Shown: positions 34,096 to 42,355, numbered from the stretch's first letter. The stretch is 64,000 bases of DNA from Methanoculleus caldifontis (GCF_032842345.1 NZ_WBKO01000002.1:330208-394207); one strand, 5' to 3'. Translations and numbers: made by a program. The notes: generated by a model not told the origin, from the sequence alone.

Positions 34096-34386
34096 TTGGG
34101 CCTGCATGTCGAACTGCTTGAAAGGAGGGAGGAGATCCTCGCGGTCGCGGCGAGACACGGCGCACGAGCGGTCAGGGTCTTTGGATCGGTCGCCCGGGGC
34201 GAGGAGACCCCGGCGAGCGACCTCGACCTCCTCGTCGAGTTCGAGCCGGGGAGGAGCCTCCTCGACCAGATCGCGCTCGCCCAGGACCTGGAGGACCTGC
34301 TCGGCCGCGAGGTCGACGTGGTGACCGAGAAGGGGCTGCACTGGTATATCAGGGACGCTTCTCTCCGTGATGCCGTGCCGCTGTGA
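34096..34386 (+). CDS. MNT-type minimal nucleotidyltransferase (antitoxin of a HEPN/MNT pair)
   Basis: 96 residues with a TTG start at 34096 (GGGGAG 7 bases upstream), giving (M)GLHVELLERREEIL; the ATG at 34015 lies far upstream with a spurious leader. The polymerase-beta-like active site is intact: VFGSVARGE then SDLDLLVEF, with DVVTEKGL as the third acidic position. In HEPN/MNT systems the MNT AMPylates and silences the HEPN RNase. The following HEPN gene overlaps its stop (GTGA) but is truncated here. Confidence 0.85.
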   Translation: MGLHVELLERREEILAVAARHGARAVRVFGSVARGEETPASDLDLLVEFEPGRSLLDQIALAQDLEDLLGREVDVVTEKGLHWYIRDASLRDAVPL

Positions 34387-34499
34387 AAGACGACTACGAA
34401 CGGATACTGGACATTCTGGAAGCCATTGGACGGGTTGAGAGAGTGTCAGGCCGGTCAGTTTGCCCGACCACACGCCTCATACTCTATAACGACCTATAG
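34383..34499 (+). pseudogene. Truncated HEPN (DUF86) gene remnant
   Basis: Begins with a GTG overlapping the MNT stop codon (GTGA), as HEPN genes usually do, and its first residues VKDDYERILDILEAIGRVER match the N-terminal helix of DUF86/HEPN proteins. After about 25 residues the reading frame loses similarity and stops at 34497-34499, so only 38 codons remain of the usual ~110. The RelBE-like pair starts 9 bases later. This looks like a HEPN toxin lost by deletion while its antitoxin survives. Confidence 0.65.
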
Positions 34500-34507
34500 G
34501 CATTAAC

Positions 34508-34744
34508 ATGTCCGCCACTACCGTCTGGATCACGCCGGCGAACAAAGACCGCCTGGAGGGTCTTAAACGGCACCCCAAGGAGTCCTATAACGACGTTATC
34601 AGCCGCCTGCTCGACATGGCCGTCGATGACGAGCCCCTCTCGGAGGAGGCTATCCGGGGTATCGAGGAGGCCCTGGAGGACATCAGGGAGGGTCGGCTCT
34701 ACTCCGAGGACGATATCCAAAAGGAGTTTGGTGTGGAGGAATGA
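34508..34744 (+). CDS. Ribbon-helix-helix-type antitoxin, RelB/VapB-like
   Basis: 78 residues. An initial strand TTVWITPANKDRLEGLKRHP is followed by the helix ESYNDVISRLLDMA, the fold of small archaeal antitoxins of the DUF7557 type. The C-terminal part (EEALEDIREGRLYSEDDIQKEFG) is acidic and would wrap the toxin. The stop overlaps the next gene's ATG by 4 bases (ATGA). A TATA-like ACTCTATAAC near 34480 lies just upstream. Confidence 0.82.
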   Translation: MSATTVWITPANKDRLEGLKRHPKESYNDVISRLLDMAVDDEPLSEEAIRGIEEALEDIREGRLYSEDDIQKEFGVEE

Positions 34745-35001
34745 CCTACACGGTCACCTACACCGCCCGGGCCCGGCGGGACCTCCAGAGTCTCCTGCCG
34801 GAGGTGGCCCGCCGGATTATCCGTTCGGTCGCCGGGATCCGGGAGAACCCCTACCGGCATGTCCGGAAACTGGCCGGGTTTTCCAGGACTCCCGTCTACC
34901 GGCTCCGGGTGGGCCAGTACCGGGTTGTGCTCACGATCGAGGATGAGCGCCTCCTGATTCTGGTACTGGAGGCGGGAAACCAAAGCAGCATCTATCGGTA
35001 G
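34741..35001 (+). CDS. RelE-family ribosome-dependent mRNA interferase toxin
   Basis: 86 residues, the standard RelE/ParE size. TYTVTYTARARRDLQSL starts the first strand and helix, VARRIIRSVAGIRENPYRHVRKLAG the helices, and VYRLRVGQYRVVLTIEDERLLILVLEAG the conserved RxGxYRVxY-type core and the last strands. The residue pattern at VGQYRVVLTI fits RelE better than ParE. It is translationally coupled to its antitoxin and faces the decayed HEPN/MNT locus. Confidence 0.9.
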   Translation: MTYTVTYTARARRDLQSLLPEVARRIIRSVAGIRENPYRHVRKLAGFSRTPVYRLRVGQYRVVLTIEDERLLILVLEAGNQSSIYR

Positions 35002-35009
35002 GGAGGCGA

Positions 35010-35409
35010 TCAGGAAGATGGCTCGTCCGTATGATTTTCCGCACAGATCCGCTCTGCACACACAACAAAATCCGTTGCCCTGGCGATGACGGAGACCACT
35101 TCTTCCCGCATGATGCTCCGGCAGATCGTGTAATCCACCTCCTCCCGGAGTTCTTCGATCAGGTTCAATGCCCGTCCGTGCTCTCGAGCGAGTTCACCGG
35201 TCCTGACGTACTCCGAGCCGATTGCCGGGATCAACCCGGCATGAGTCTTTCTACGCCTTTTCGGTGCAGAAGAGCAAGGGCTGCAAGATACATCGCATAG
35301 TAGGCTCGATTGAATCTTCGTAATGCCCCTCAGTACAGAGGATACGCGCTGCATCGAGGCGCTGGTGCGATTTGACAAAAAACGCCGTTATGACAGACCG
35401 GTCGTTCGC
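35010..35409 (-). pseudogene. HEPN-domain gene (COG1895 type) broken by two frameshifts
   Basis: Three reading frames of the minus strand must be joined. The upstream part reads AFFVKSHQRLDAARILCTEG (about 35385-35325). The middle FNRAYYAMYLAALALLHRKG (about 35316-35255) is in another frame, and the last RKTHAGLIPAIGSEYVRTGE onward is in a third. The joins lie near 35313-35320 and 35245-35253, each as if one base were missing. Joined, it is a typical HEPN protein with RAYYAM and the KTHxGL motif. No good start codon remains either. Confidence 0.8.
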
Positions 35410-35728
35410 TTAAACCGCCACGCCGTCATGAAGAACATGCCTGATGAGGGGGTACTCCCGGTGCGCCGCAAGATCGGCCCGGGAGATGACCTTGACCGAG
35501 AGCCGCTCCCCGGAGAGCATCAGCAGGTCGAAAGCAAGTCCTGTAAGATATTCACGAAGACGAAGATCCTCCCCGGATGTAATCACAAGGATATCAATAT
35601 TGGAGTCCGGCCGGTCGTCCCCCCGTGCCACGGAACCGAAGAGTATGATCTCTTCTATTGCGTCGCCGCACGCCTCTCGTGCCTTTGCCGCGAATTCGTG
35701 GATGACCCGGTCGTTTGACCGAGACCAT
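35410..35728 (-). pseudogene. MNT-type nucleotidyltransferase, frame broken near its start
   Basis: The core VARGDDRPDSNIDILVITSG is intact, and the frame upstream extends it to NDRVIHEFAAKAREACGDAIEEIILFGSVARG, the normal MNT N-terminus. That frame has no ATG, GTG or TTG before a stop. A suitable ATG at 35728 (MVSV) is one base out of frame, as if an A were inserted near 35712-35716 (GTCAAACGAC). With the frameshifted HEPN following at its stop codon, this is a decayed HEPN/MNT pair. Alternatively the GTG at 35631 makes a short protein lacking the first strand. Confidence 0.7.
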
Positions 35729-36014
35729 GATGGAGTTGTTGTGAATGCGGGGCATGATGATTACTGATCAAACTTCAGGCTATATCGGCGTATAATCGCT
35801 CAGGGCGTATACTCTTCGACATCCATCGTGGTTAACCGGGTCGGGCGGGCATGGCCTCCCCGACCGCAGGCCGGACGCTCCGAACCTTCCTTTGCCCCTC
35901 ACCGGTTCCCCGCACCCTCGCGGGCCCTTTTGGTCCCACAAAGGCGATCGGATCTCAGGAGGGCCGGTTATCGCACCAGGCGGTGCTCATGCTCCTGCCC
36001 TGCAGGCAGTCGCA

Positions 36015-36094
36015 CTTCGCGCCTTCGCGCCTTCGCGTGAGCTGATTGTAGAGATAGTGATATGGCCTCACGCGAAGCCGCGAAGAACGCGAAG
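36015..36094. repeat. Palindromic dispersed repeat, copy at 36.05 kb
   Basis: Left arm with triplicated CTTCGCGC ending CTTCGCGTGAG (36015-36041) and inverted right arm CTCACGCGAAGCCGCGAAG (from 36067, extending to 36094) around an AT-rich centre GATATGGC. Same family as the copies at 11829 and 20935. It lies in a gene-free stretch (35729-36673) that also holds the tandem repeat below. Confidence 0.75.
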
Positions 36095-36151
36095 TTTGGT
36101 AGAGGATGAGGAGCTCACCTCGCACCTCTGGTGCTCCCGCCGCTGCCGCCA

Positions 36152-36361
36152 GTCGTGAGTCGAAACCCTCCCGGGTTTCTCCCGCTCCGGTTCTAACGAA
36201 CCGTCGTGAGTCGAAACCCTCCGGGTTTCTCCCGCTCCGGTTCTAACGAACCGTCGTGAGTCGAAACTCTCCGGGTTTCTCCCGCTCCTGCCGCTCGCTC
36301 CGCTCACGCCAGTCGTGAGTCGAAACCCTCCGGGTTTCTCCCGCTCCGGTTCTAACGAACC
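36152..36361. repeat. Four-copy tandem repeat, about 50 bp each
   Basis: Units start at 36152, 36203, 36253 and 36312. Each begins GTCGTGAGTCGAAACCCTCC and contains two small hairpins: AAACCC-TCC-GGGTTT and GGTTC-TAAC-GAACC. Unit 3 is altered at its end (CTCCTGCCGCTCGCTCCGC). There are no variable spacers between identical repeats, so it is not a CRISPR. The surrounding region has no gene. Confidence 0.85.
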
Positions 36362-36673
36362 GTCGCGCATACGAAAAATTCCGCCCCCGATACGGCCCCG
36401 GATCTTCCCCACCTGCCGCACCCCCGGAGCACCGCTCCGGACCCCCGTATTATATCCCCGGTGAAATTAATCCGGATTATCCCCAAAACCTCGATTCCAG
36501 CCCAGGGGTTCTTTTCAACAACCCATTTATGGCATGAAAGGATCTTTCGCACTGCCGTGTCTGACGATATAAAATCATTCCGGAAAGAATCACTACGACA
36601 GATTTATATGATATAAGAAAATAGGTAATCTCGTCGACTGAAATCCCCAGCGGGGGTATCAGGTCAAAGAGGT
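36362..36673 (+). promoter_or_regulatory. AT-rich upstream region of the pilin gene
   Basis: Gene-free and increasingly AT-rich. TTATATGATATAAG near 36604-36617 holds a TATA-like element about 60 bases before the pilin ATG, and GTATCAGGTCAAAGAGGT provides the leader with GAGGT as ribosome-binding site. Nothing else is recognisable. Confidence 0.4.
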
Positions 36674-37117
36674 ATGAGTATGATGAAATTCAGAGAGAAT
36701 GAAGAAGCAGTCTCACCGGTGATCGGCGTTATCCTCATGGTCGCCATCACGGTGATCCTCGCTGCGGTTATCGCGGCGTTTGTGTTTGGGATGACCGGGA
36801 ACGTGCAGACGACGAAGACAGTGGCTATCGGCTCGGCACTTAACAGCGGCGATTTAGCCCTCACTGTCAACGGAGGTGCAGATCTGCCCACTCTTCAACA
36901 GCTGACAATTACAATAGACGGAGCGGTACCTACCGGCACTATTACCTGTAATAACGCTGATGTCAGCGAAGCAGATGGAATACTTACGCTTGGAGCAGGC
37001 AAGAAATTCCAGGTTGGAAACACGATCACAATCGAAGGACAGAACTCTGGAAGACTCCTTGTCGTTGGCAAGTGGAGCGACGGTGCTGAGCAGATTATCC
37101 TTGACCGCACCTATTAA
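36674..37117 (+). CDS. Type IV pilin-like precursor (archaeal pilin N-terminal domain)
   Basis: 147 residues; an in-frame ATG at 36683 would give a slightly shorter leader. The class III signal region is KFRENEEAVSPVIGVILM with a long hydrophobic helix to about residue 42, as in archaeal pilins processed by EppA/PibD-type peptidases. After the helix, the head is strand-rich with many Gly/Thr and no Cys except one (TCNNAD). A poly-T sequence (37119-37130) follows the stop as terminator. The neighbour across a gap is an archaellin gene on the other strand. Confidence 0.85.
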   Translation: MSMMKFRENEEAVSPVIGVILMVAITVILAAVIAAFVFGMTGNVQTTKTVAIGSALNSGDLALTVNGGADLPTLQQLTITIDGAVPTGTITCNNADVSEADGILTLGAGKKFQVGNTITIEGQNSGRLLVVGKWSDGAEQIILDRTY

Positions 37118-37441
37118 ACCTTTTTTTAAAAGATCAAATTTAGCGCACAAATTTCAAGATTCCAAATAACCAACACGTTAGTTAGTGCTCTTTGTCATCT
37201 TACATCCAAGAATCCCATTTTACCTTCGCAACTTTCGTACCTTCGCGTGAGGTAATCTCTCCAGTACCACATGCAATAGTCGACAATCCACCTGATCTAG
37301 TAACATTTTCAAGATAAAGTGCTGCGATGCACTGACAATCAATGAAAGTAAGTTATACGGCCCCAATAAGAGATTTTCACATCAGTGAGACCATGATTGC
37401 CTAGTCAGAGGTCTAACAGGTGCGTTTGTAGATACCTTCTC
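37118..37441. other. Convergent intergenic region with a terminator and a solo repeat arm
   Basis: ACCTTTTTTTAAAAG just after the pilin stop is a U-rich terminator. CTTCGCGTGAG at 37240-37250, preceded by CTTCGCAACTTTCGTAC, is a degenerate arm of the dispersed palindromic family. The rest is AT-rich with no visible gene. Confidence 0.5.
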
Positions 37442-38014
37442 CTACACATCATACCAGCTACCCGAACTCATCCCCGCTGGCGCTCTGCGCTCCATTGTGA
37501 ATGAAACCGCATCAGAGGGCTTCACCTCAACAAAAAACCTCTGGTTATGAGCGATGAGCAGATCCCCCGGAAGCGTGGGGTCATCCGCTTGGAACAACGG
37601 GATCTGTACCTGCCAGAAAACCGGTCTCCCGCCTCCTCCACTGCCGCCTATCGGATGCCACCGGGCCGCTCCCGTGTATGTCTGTATCGAATCAGCGGTC
37701 GATACGGTGACGACAATCCGCTCCATATTGATGTCAGCGCCGCCCTGGGGACCCCTCACCATGACAATGATATACCGTATATGCCGACCGTCGGTACTTG
37801 CCTGCACCATAACCGGCTCGGCGATCTGGACAACGGCGCCGACCTGTTTTACCGCTGAGTAAACAGTCTGCTCCGTCTTCTGGGTCGTGAAGAAGCCGGC
37901 ACCGAGCGCCACGTACGCGAAGACGGAGGCTACGACGATAAAGGCAATGAAGACCATCGCTGCCTCTAGGCCAGTGAACGCTCTGTCGTCTAATGCAAGC
38001 GGCTCCATTGCCAC
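37442..38014 (-). CDS. Archaellin (archaeal flagellin)-type protein
   Basis: 190 residues. The class III signal and hydrophobic N-terminal helix are typical: DDRAFTGLEAAMVFIAFIVV with cleavage expected after Gly15, then ALGAGFFTTQK and a following amphipathic helix. The C-terminal part, PLFQADDPTLPGDLLIAHNQRFFVEVKPSDAV, matches the conserved archaellin beta-barrel end. It is shorter than many FlaB proteins (~200-220). No other archaellum genes (fla/arl cluster) are near, so it may be a stand-alone or minor archaellin. Confidence 0.85.
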   Translation of the reverse strand: MAMEPLALDDRAFTGLEAAMVFIAFIVVASVFAYVALGAGFFTTQKTEQTVYSAVKQVGAVVQIAEPVMVQASTDGRHIRYIIVMVRGPQGGADINMERIVVTVSTADSIQTYTGAARWHPIGGSGGGGRPVFWQVQIPLFQADDPTLPGDLLIAHNQRFFVEVKPSDAVSFTMERRAPAGMSSGSWYDV

Positions 38015-38187
38015 CTCTAGTTCGTCCGTTAGACAAGACTGTTTCCCGGTCGTTCCTATCTACTGAATTGCCGGGCGATTATTTGAACGTATAGCACTTG
38101 TTACGGCAAAACGGCATAACTAACCTGGCTTCGTTGAAACCGGCCCCGGCATCAGGTTCTTTTGGTTGAACCTCACAACCCTTCTAT

Positions 38188-38754
38188 ATGGAGATTCGTG
38201 CCGTCGGCGGATTTCTGGTAGTAATCTCGATCGTTGTGGTTCTCCTGACCGCCGGCTGCACCTCACAACTGCCGCCGGGTAACGATCAGGCTGTCGCGGA
38301 TGCCTACCCCTGCTCTCCACTGGAGGTTGTGCCGCCAATTTACTACCAGGGAGCCCCGATGGATGGGTCGGAAACAGCAATCGCCGGATTCGCCCTCAAC
38401 TTGACAGTTATCCCCTATACGAAGACATCAAGCACCCTGGAACAGGATGGAGAGATCAACATCACAACAATCTTCATCACCTATACAGACGGTCGTGACA
38501 TCTACATCCTTAAGCCTGGGGATTACTCCATTGCCAGACGGCAAAGCGGAGACGGCGACGATGCGCTCGAACCGGGTGAGGTCGTGGAACTGATCCTGCC
38601 CGTTCGTCAGCCTATACCCGCAAACACTGAGGTCTATGCCGAGTTCTGGACTCCCTATCACGGAACGCTGACCCTTGCGCTTCACACGCCGGACACGATA
38701 GAATTTTCCGGACAGATAGTTGAATTTACCGCTGCACCTTTTGTCTCATATTGA
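38188..38754 (+). CDS. Lipoprotein with an archaellin-like C-terminal domain
   Basis: 188 residues. N-terminal hydrophobic segment followed by lipobox LLTAGC (Cys24), so it is probably an anchored lipoprotein. Past residue 60 the order of elements (ITTIFITYTDGRDIYILKPGDYSIA, GDGDDALEPGEVVELILPV, PANTEVYAEFWTPYHGTLTLALHTP) is like the C-terminal strands of the archaellin next door. It is transcribed divergently from the archaellin gene. A role at the archaellum base or periplasm is a guess from similarity. Confidence 0.7.
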   Translation: MEIRAVGGFLVVISIVVVLLTAGCTSQLPPGNDQAVADAYPCSPLEVVPPIYYQGAPMDGSETAIAGFALNLTVIPYTKTSSTLEQDGEINITTIFITYTDGRDIYILKPGDYSIARRQSGDGDDALEPGEVVELILPVRQPIPANTEVYAEFWTPYHGTLTLALHTPDTIEFSGQIVEFTAAPFVSY

Positions 38755-38808
38755 TATGGGAATTATCCTGAAAGCAGGTCAGGGGATAGCAAACAGCGAG
38801 AAAGAGCA

Positions 38809-41760
38809 TCACCTCACCCCCTCCCGCCCGTTCCATTCCCGGACCATTCTTGCATAGCACCCCTCGCAGATCCTCGTGTGGGCCTCCTGCGAACGGTAGA
38901 CCGCCTTCTTCTCCCCGCAAATGTCGCACCGGCCGATCTCAACCTTCGTCCGAGTAAACGTCCGGTGATCGAGGACTCCGGGGAGCGGCTGCGCCTTCGC
39001 TGGCCACTTTGCCCTCTTCAGGCAGTCATAGCAGAGGTAGGTCCCTCCACCGCCCCGTCTTACCGACGACGTCGGCCGGCGGCCGCAGACGTGGCAGGGC
39101 TCGTCCTTTGGCACCGGGAGGGCGATATAGTCGGCGGGGTTGACCAGGGCGGATGGTTGCACATTTACACTCGTTTTCACACCTTTACACCCGGACTTAC
39201 ACCGCGAAAATCCACCATATGGAGCCGGTTCTCTGATCGGCAGGATTTGCCCCGGAATATCCGGGATGTTTTCACCACTGTGGATTTCATGGACACCAGA
39301 AGTCGCGTCACCCGCTCCTGCAGGCAGGCTCTCCGTTCCCGGCAACCGGTGTAAATTACCACTCTGATCTATACAGATCTCTGTACATATCTCTCCAATA
39401 GAGCAATCCCCACCATCATGGACGGGATCTTCGTTTACACTTTCCCCGGATTTCTGGTGTAAACCGGGTGAAAAGGTGAAACCATGAGGACCACCGTCCC
39501 GATCGTCCGGGCCGTCATCCAGCCAGACCGTGGTACTGTTACTCCAGGTACGGTAGACCTCCCGGTCGAATGAGAAGTAGTGCTCCCGCCGCCGGACGGT
39601 CTCCCCGACCCCGATCATCTCCCCGGTCACCGTTGCGTCGATGTAACTCACCGCCGGGCATTTCTCCAGCAGGCCGGCATACGTGGCCCGGTTGTTGGTG
39701 TAACCGTGGAGGAGCCGGTAGGTCCTCTGGTAAGGAAGGCCGAGTGCGCTCTGGAGCTGGCGGACGGTGAAGACCTCGATCCCCATCTGTGCGACCGTCG
39801 CGAGCGCCGCCGCCTCGTTTTTCGTCAGTTTGGTCTCCTGGCCCCCTGCTTCGCCGTTGATGGCGGAGTAAAGGGTCGCTGCCGCCGCGAAGTCCTCCGG
39901 CCGGGCGATCACCGCTCCGTCGTCGTCGCGGTCGCGCTGGAGAAAGAAGAGCCGGGCCCGGCACTTGATCAGGTCAAAGAGCATGCCCGGGTTCCTGCGG
40001 TTCTGCATCGTGGAGAACTGGATCCTGCGGGCGAACGGGATCCGGACGGAGAGGATATCCTCTTTGACGATCTCCCAGATCGCCCGGCAGGTGAGAACGT
40101 CGTCCTTTGCCGGGCCGCGGCCGGCCGCCTCCACCTCCTTCATATGTTCAAAGACCCGTTTGTCCTGCTCGACGGTATCGTCGATCCAGACCGTGAGCAT
40201 CCGGTTCATCACCTGGTCGCCGCCGAGGTCCTCGACCTTGGCGAGCCACCAGACGCACCGCTCGGGGATGGTGCAGACCCGGAGCTTCCTCTCGGTCGTG
40301 AGGGTCCGGTGCTCGATCGGCTCCCGGAAGTTTGCGGTCGCGGATTTGAGGACTTCCTGGAGGTCGTCGGAGAGCGAGACGTCGTCGAAGAGGAGGACGG
40401 TGCCGGGCCGGAGGTCGTCGTCGTAGTAGAGCGCCTTGTCCGAGACGGTGCCCTTGAGTTTGTAGGCCGCCGGAATGAGGTTCTGCATCGTCGTGCAGGC
40501 GTGGGTCTTTCCCTTCCCAGAGTTGCCGGAGACGGCGACGTGGAGGCCGTTCGTGTTTTCCACGGACTGCGAGGCGAGGGACATCGCGAGGCACTCCGCG
40601 ACGGTCCGGTCGCCAACGTGGCTCTTGTTGAAGGTGTCGAGGAGGAACGCGAGGGGGTCGCCATCGCGGAGGATTGTTAAGGCCCGTTCACGGTGCTCGT
40701 CGGCGGGAGGGGGAGAGGTTGTCTTCTCCTCCTGCTCCTTCTTACCCGGCGTCTTCTCCTCTGGCTTGCGCCGCTTCTTCTCGTACATCCCCCGGAGTTC
40801 CGGCCAGCGCTGGGCGCCTCCACTGCAACTGGCATGGTGGCAGCCGGCGAAAATGGCGCCATTCACGAACTGGATGGCAAACGCACCGTCCTTATGCGCT
40901 GACGAGAACGGGCACTCCGCGAGGGTGAAGAGGGTGCCGCCCTGCCAGGGCCGTGTGCTCCGGACGGCGATGCCATACTCCGCGAGCCAGGCGGCGAGGT
41001 CGATGCCGGCCTTCGGCCGCGATGCGGCCGGGTCTTCCCGTGGGAGGAGCCCGGCGAGGTGCCGGAGCCGTTCCGGGGGAACCACACTGATCTCTGATGG
41101 GAGAGAGAGGATCCTCGCCCGGCGGTGGGGCCGCTCCGGGGTGGAGTCGCCCTTCCGGGACATGGTCCCGTAGAGTTTCCAGATCCGGGCGGCGTTGTGG
41201 TTCGCGGTATCGACGGTGACGGCCTCGTTCGAGAAGAGGGCGTCGAGAGTTGCGAGGCAGCCTTTCACGAGAGCGGTTGCCTCTGCATCGTTCGGGAGGT
41301 CGATCCTGTACAACAGGTGGGCGCCGTTCCCGGAGTCGGCCCGGATGGACGCGGGGAACCCCTGCTCTGCGAGGTAGGCCGCTATCCGCTCCGCTGCATT
41401 GAGCGCCGCATTGTGCTCCTCATCCGTCGACGAGACCCCGCTCGGCCGGACCGGGTCGATGTCGACCGGGAACCAGCGCCGGCGGATGATGTCGGCATCA
41501 GCGGTCGTCGCGTCCTTCCGGGAGAGCCGCATCTTGATCCGGTTTGCCCGCCGGGCGAGGAGTGCCGGGTTGACGTCGTTTAAGGTGACGTAGATCCCGG
41601 CGACCGAGGGATCGGCGTCGAGGGCCTCGATCTGCTCGCTGAGCAGGGCATGGTCGTCGAAGTAGCCGGAGTGGGTCACGCCGTCGGCGAGCGCCCGGAC
41701 CTCGACTACACCGCCTTCGAGGGTGAGGAGCCCAATCGCCCGGCGGATATCGTCTATCAT
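38809..41760 (-). CDS. Primase-helicase of an integrated replicon (AEP primase + P-loop ATPase + zinc fingers)
   Basis: 983 residues. The N-terminal ~230 residues carry archaeo-eukaryotic primase motifs: VDIDP (DxD, about 98-101), SGNGAHLLYRID (sGxH) and VTVDTANHNAARIWKLYGT (third Asp). A Cys/His block CPFSSAHK...GCHHASC (about 283-315) is a primase-type zinc finger. An ATPase follows with Walker A SGNSGKGKTH (about 415) and Walker B LLFDDVS (about 458). A winged-helix-like part then leads to two C-terminal four-Cys fingers (CHVC...CYDC and CDIC...CEGC). This is the replication protein type of archaeal plasmids and proviruses. Orc1/Cdc6 lies three genes upstream in the same operon. Confidence 0.85.
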   Translation of the reverse strand: MIDDIRRAIGLLTLEGGVVEVRALADGVTHSGYFDDHALLSEQIEALDADPSVAGIYVTLNDVNPALLARRANRIKMRLSRKDATTADADIIRRRWFPVDIDPVRPSGVSSTDEEHNAALNAAERIAAYLAEQGFPASIRADSGNGAHLLYRIDLPNDAEATALVKGCLATLDALFSNEAVTVDTANHNAARIWKLYGTMSRKGDSTPERPHRRARILSLPSEISVVPPERLRHLAGLLPREDPAASRPKAGIDLAAWLAEYGIAVRSTRPWQGGTLFTLAECPFSSAHKDGAFAIQFVNGAIFAGCHHASCSGGAQRWPELRGMYEKKRRKPEEKTPGKKEQEEKTTSPPPADEHRERALTILRDGDPLAFLLDTFNKSHVGDRTVAECLAMSLASQSVENTNGLHVAVSGNSGKGKTHACTTMQNLIPAAYKLKGTVSDKALYYDDDLRPGTVLLFDDVSLSDDLQEVLKSATANFREPIEHRTLTTERKLRVCTIPERCVWWLAKVEDLGGDQVMNRMLTVWIDDTVEQDKRVFEHMKEVEAAGRGPAKDDVLTCRAIWEIVKEDILSVRIPFARRIQFSTMQNRRNPGMLFDLIKCRARLFFLQRDRDDDGAVIARPEDFAAAATLYSAINGEAGGQETKLTKNEAAALATVAQMGIEVFTVRQLQSALGLPYQRTYRLLHGYTNNRATYAGLLEKCPAVSYIDATVTGEMIGVGETVRRREHYFSFDREVYRTWSNSTTVWLDDGPDDRDGGPHGFTFSPGLHQKSGESVNEDPVHDGGDCSIGEICTEICIDQSGNLHRLPGTESLPAGAGDATSGVHEIHSGENIPDIPGQILPIREPAPYGGFSRCKSGCKGVKTSVNVQPSALVNPADYIALPVPKDEPCHVCGRRPTSSVRRGGGGTYLCYDCLKRAKWPAKAQPLPGVLDHRTFTRTKVEIGRCDICGEKKAVYRSQEAHTRICEGCYARMVREWNGREGVR

Positions 41761-42074
41761 ACCGCCTCCGGGATCAGCGGGAAGAGGGGGGCGGAGATGG
41801 CCTCCCCGCGGGCGACCCGCTGGAAGCTGACGAGCGGGACGATGTAGGAGCCGGCGCGGGTATGGAGCATCACCGCTTTGCCCGACGCGTTCATCGCCGC
41901 GTGCCCCTCGATGGCAACCGCTGTCGCCTGCGGACGATCCTCGATGATCGGACTGACCCGGCCGTAGAAGAGGAGGTTTTTCAGATCCTCTGCCTCGATC
42001 CGGTAGTGCTCGGCCTCGACGGTGATCCGGAGCACTCCGCCGGCACAGTAAGAGAGGGTTCCATCTTCGGTCAT
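41757..42074 (-). CDS. Small uncharacterised protein, second in primase operon order
   Basis: 105 residues from the ATG at 42074 (upstream GGGAGGGG). No recognisable domain; strand-rich with HYRIEAEDLKNLLFYGRV and SYIVPLVSFQRVA, which suggests a compact beta-rich fold. It overlaps the start of the primase-helicase gene by 4 bases (ATGA), showing translational coupling. A role as an accessory replication or single-strand binding protein is possible but only from context. Much longer frames starting at 42491 look spurious. Confidence 0.7.
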   Translation of the reverse strand: MTEDGTLSYCAGGVLRITVEAEHYRIEAEDLKNLLFYGRVSPIIEDRPQATAVAIEGHAAMNASGKAVMLHTRAGSYIVPLVSFQRVARGEAISAPLFPLIPEAV

Positions 42075-42355
42075 GGCCGGCCCCTCCCGACGGTGATCGT
42101 GTAGTGGTGATTCCGGGTCCGGTGGACGTTGATCTCGCGGATCGCCCGGCCGTGCCGCCGGATCTCGTCCGCCACCACCCGCGGGACGAGGAAGAGCGGG
42201 ACCGGGGAGACGTTTATCTCCTCCGGGGCAGATGTACCAGTGGCGGCCTGGCGGAGCGCGTGGTGGCACTTTGTATCCGGGCTGCCGCCGCTGGTTTTCT
42301 GTTCGGTTCCTCCCGGACTCCGTTTGTCCGGGGTTGCTCCTGGTTGCTGTTGCAT
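42071..42355 (-). CDS. Small uncharacterised protein at the head of the primase operon
   Basis: 94 residues from the ATG at 42355, chosen because GGGAG lies 9 bases upstream; an ATG at 42394 would add 13 residues. The N-terminal half (QQQPGATPDKRSPGGTEQK) is polar and probably disordered, and the C-terminal half (PLFLVPRVVADEIRRHGRAI, HHYTITVGRGRP) is folded. It overlaps the next gene's start by 4 bases. No family recognised; it is likely a small accessory protein of the element. Confidence 0.6.
   Translation of the reverse strand: MQQQPGATPDKRSPGGTEQKTSGGSPDTKCHHALRQAATGTSAPEEINVSPVPLFLVPRVVADEIRRHGRAIREINVHRTRNHHYTITVGRGRP

Noticed and set aside
36152-36361. CRISPR array
   Set aside because: The repeats follow each other directly without unique spacers, and no cas gene is nearby.
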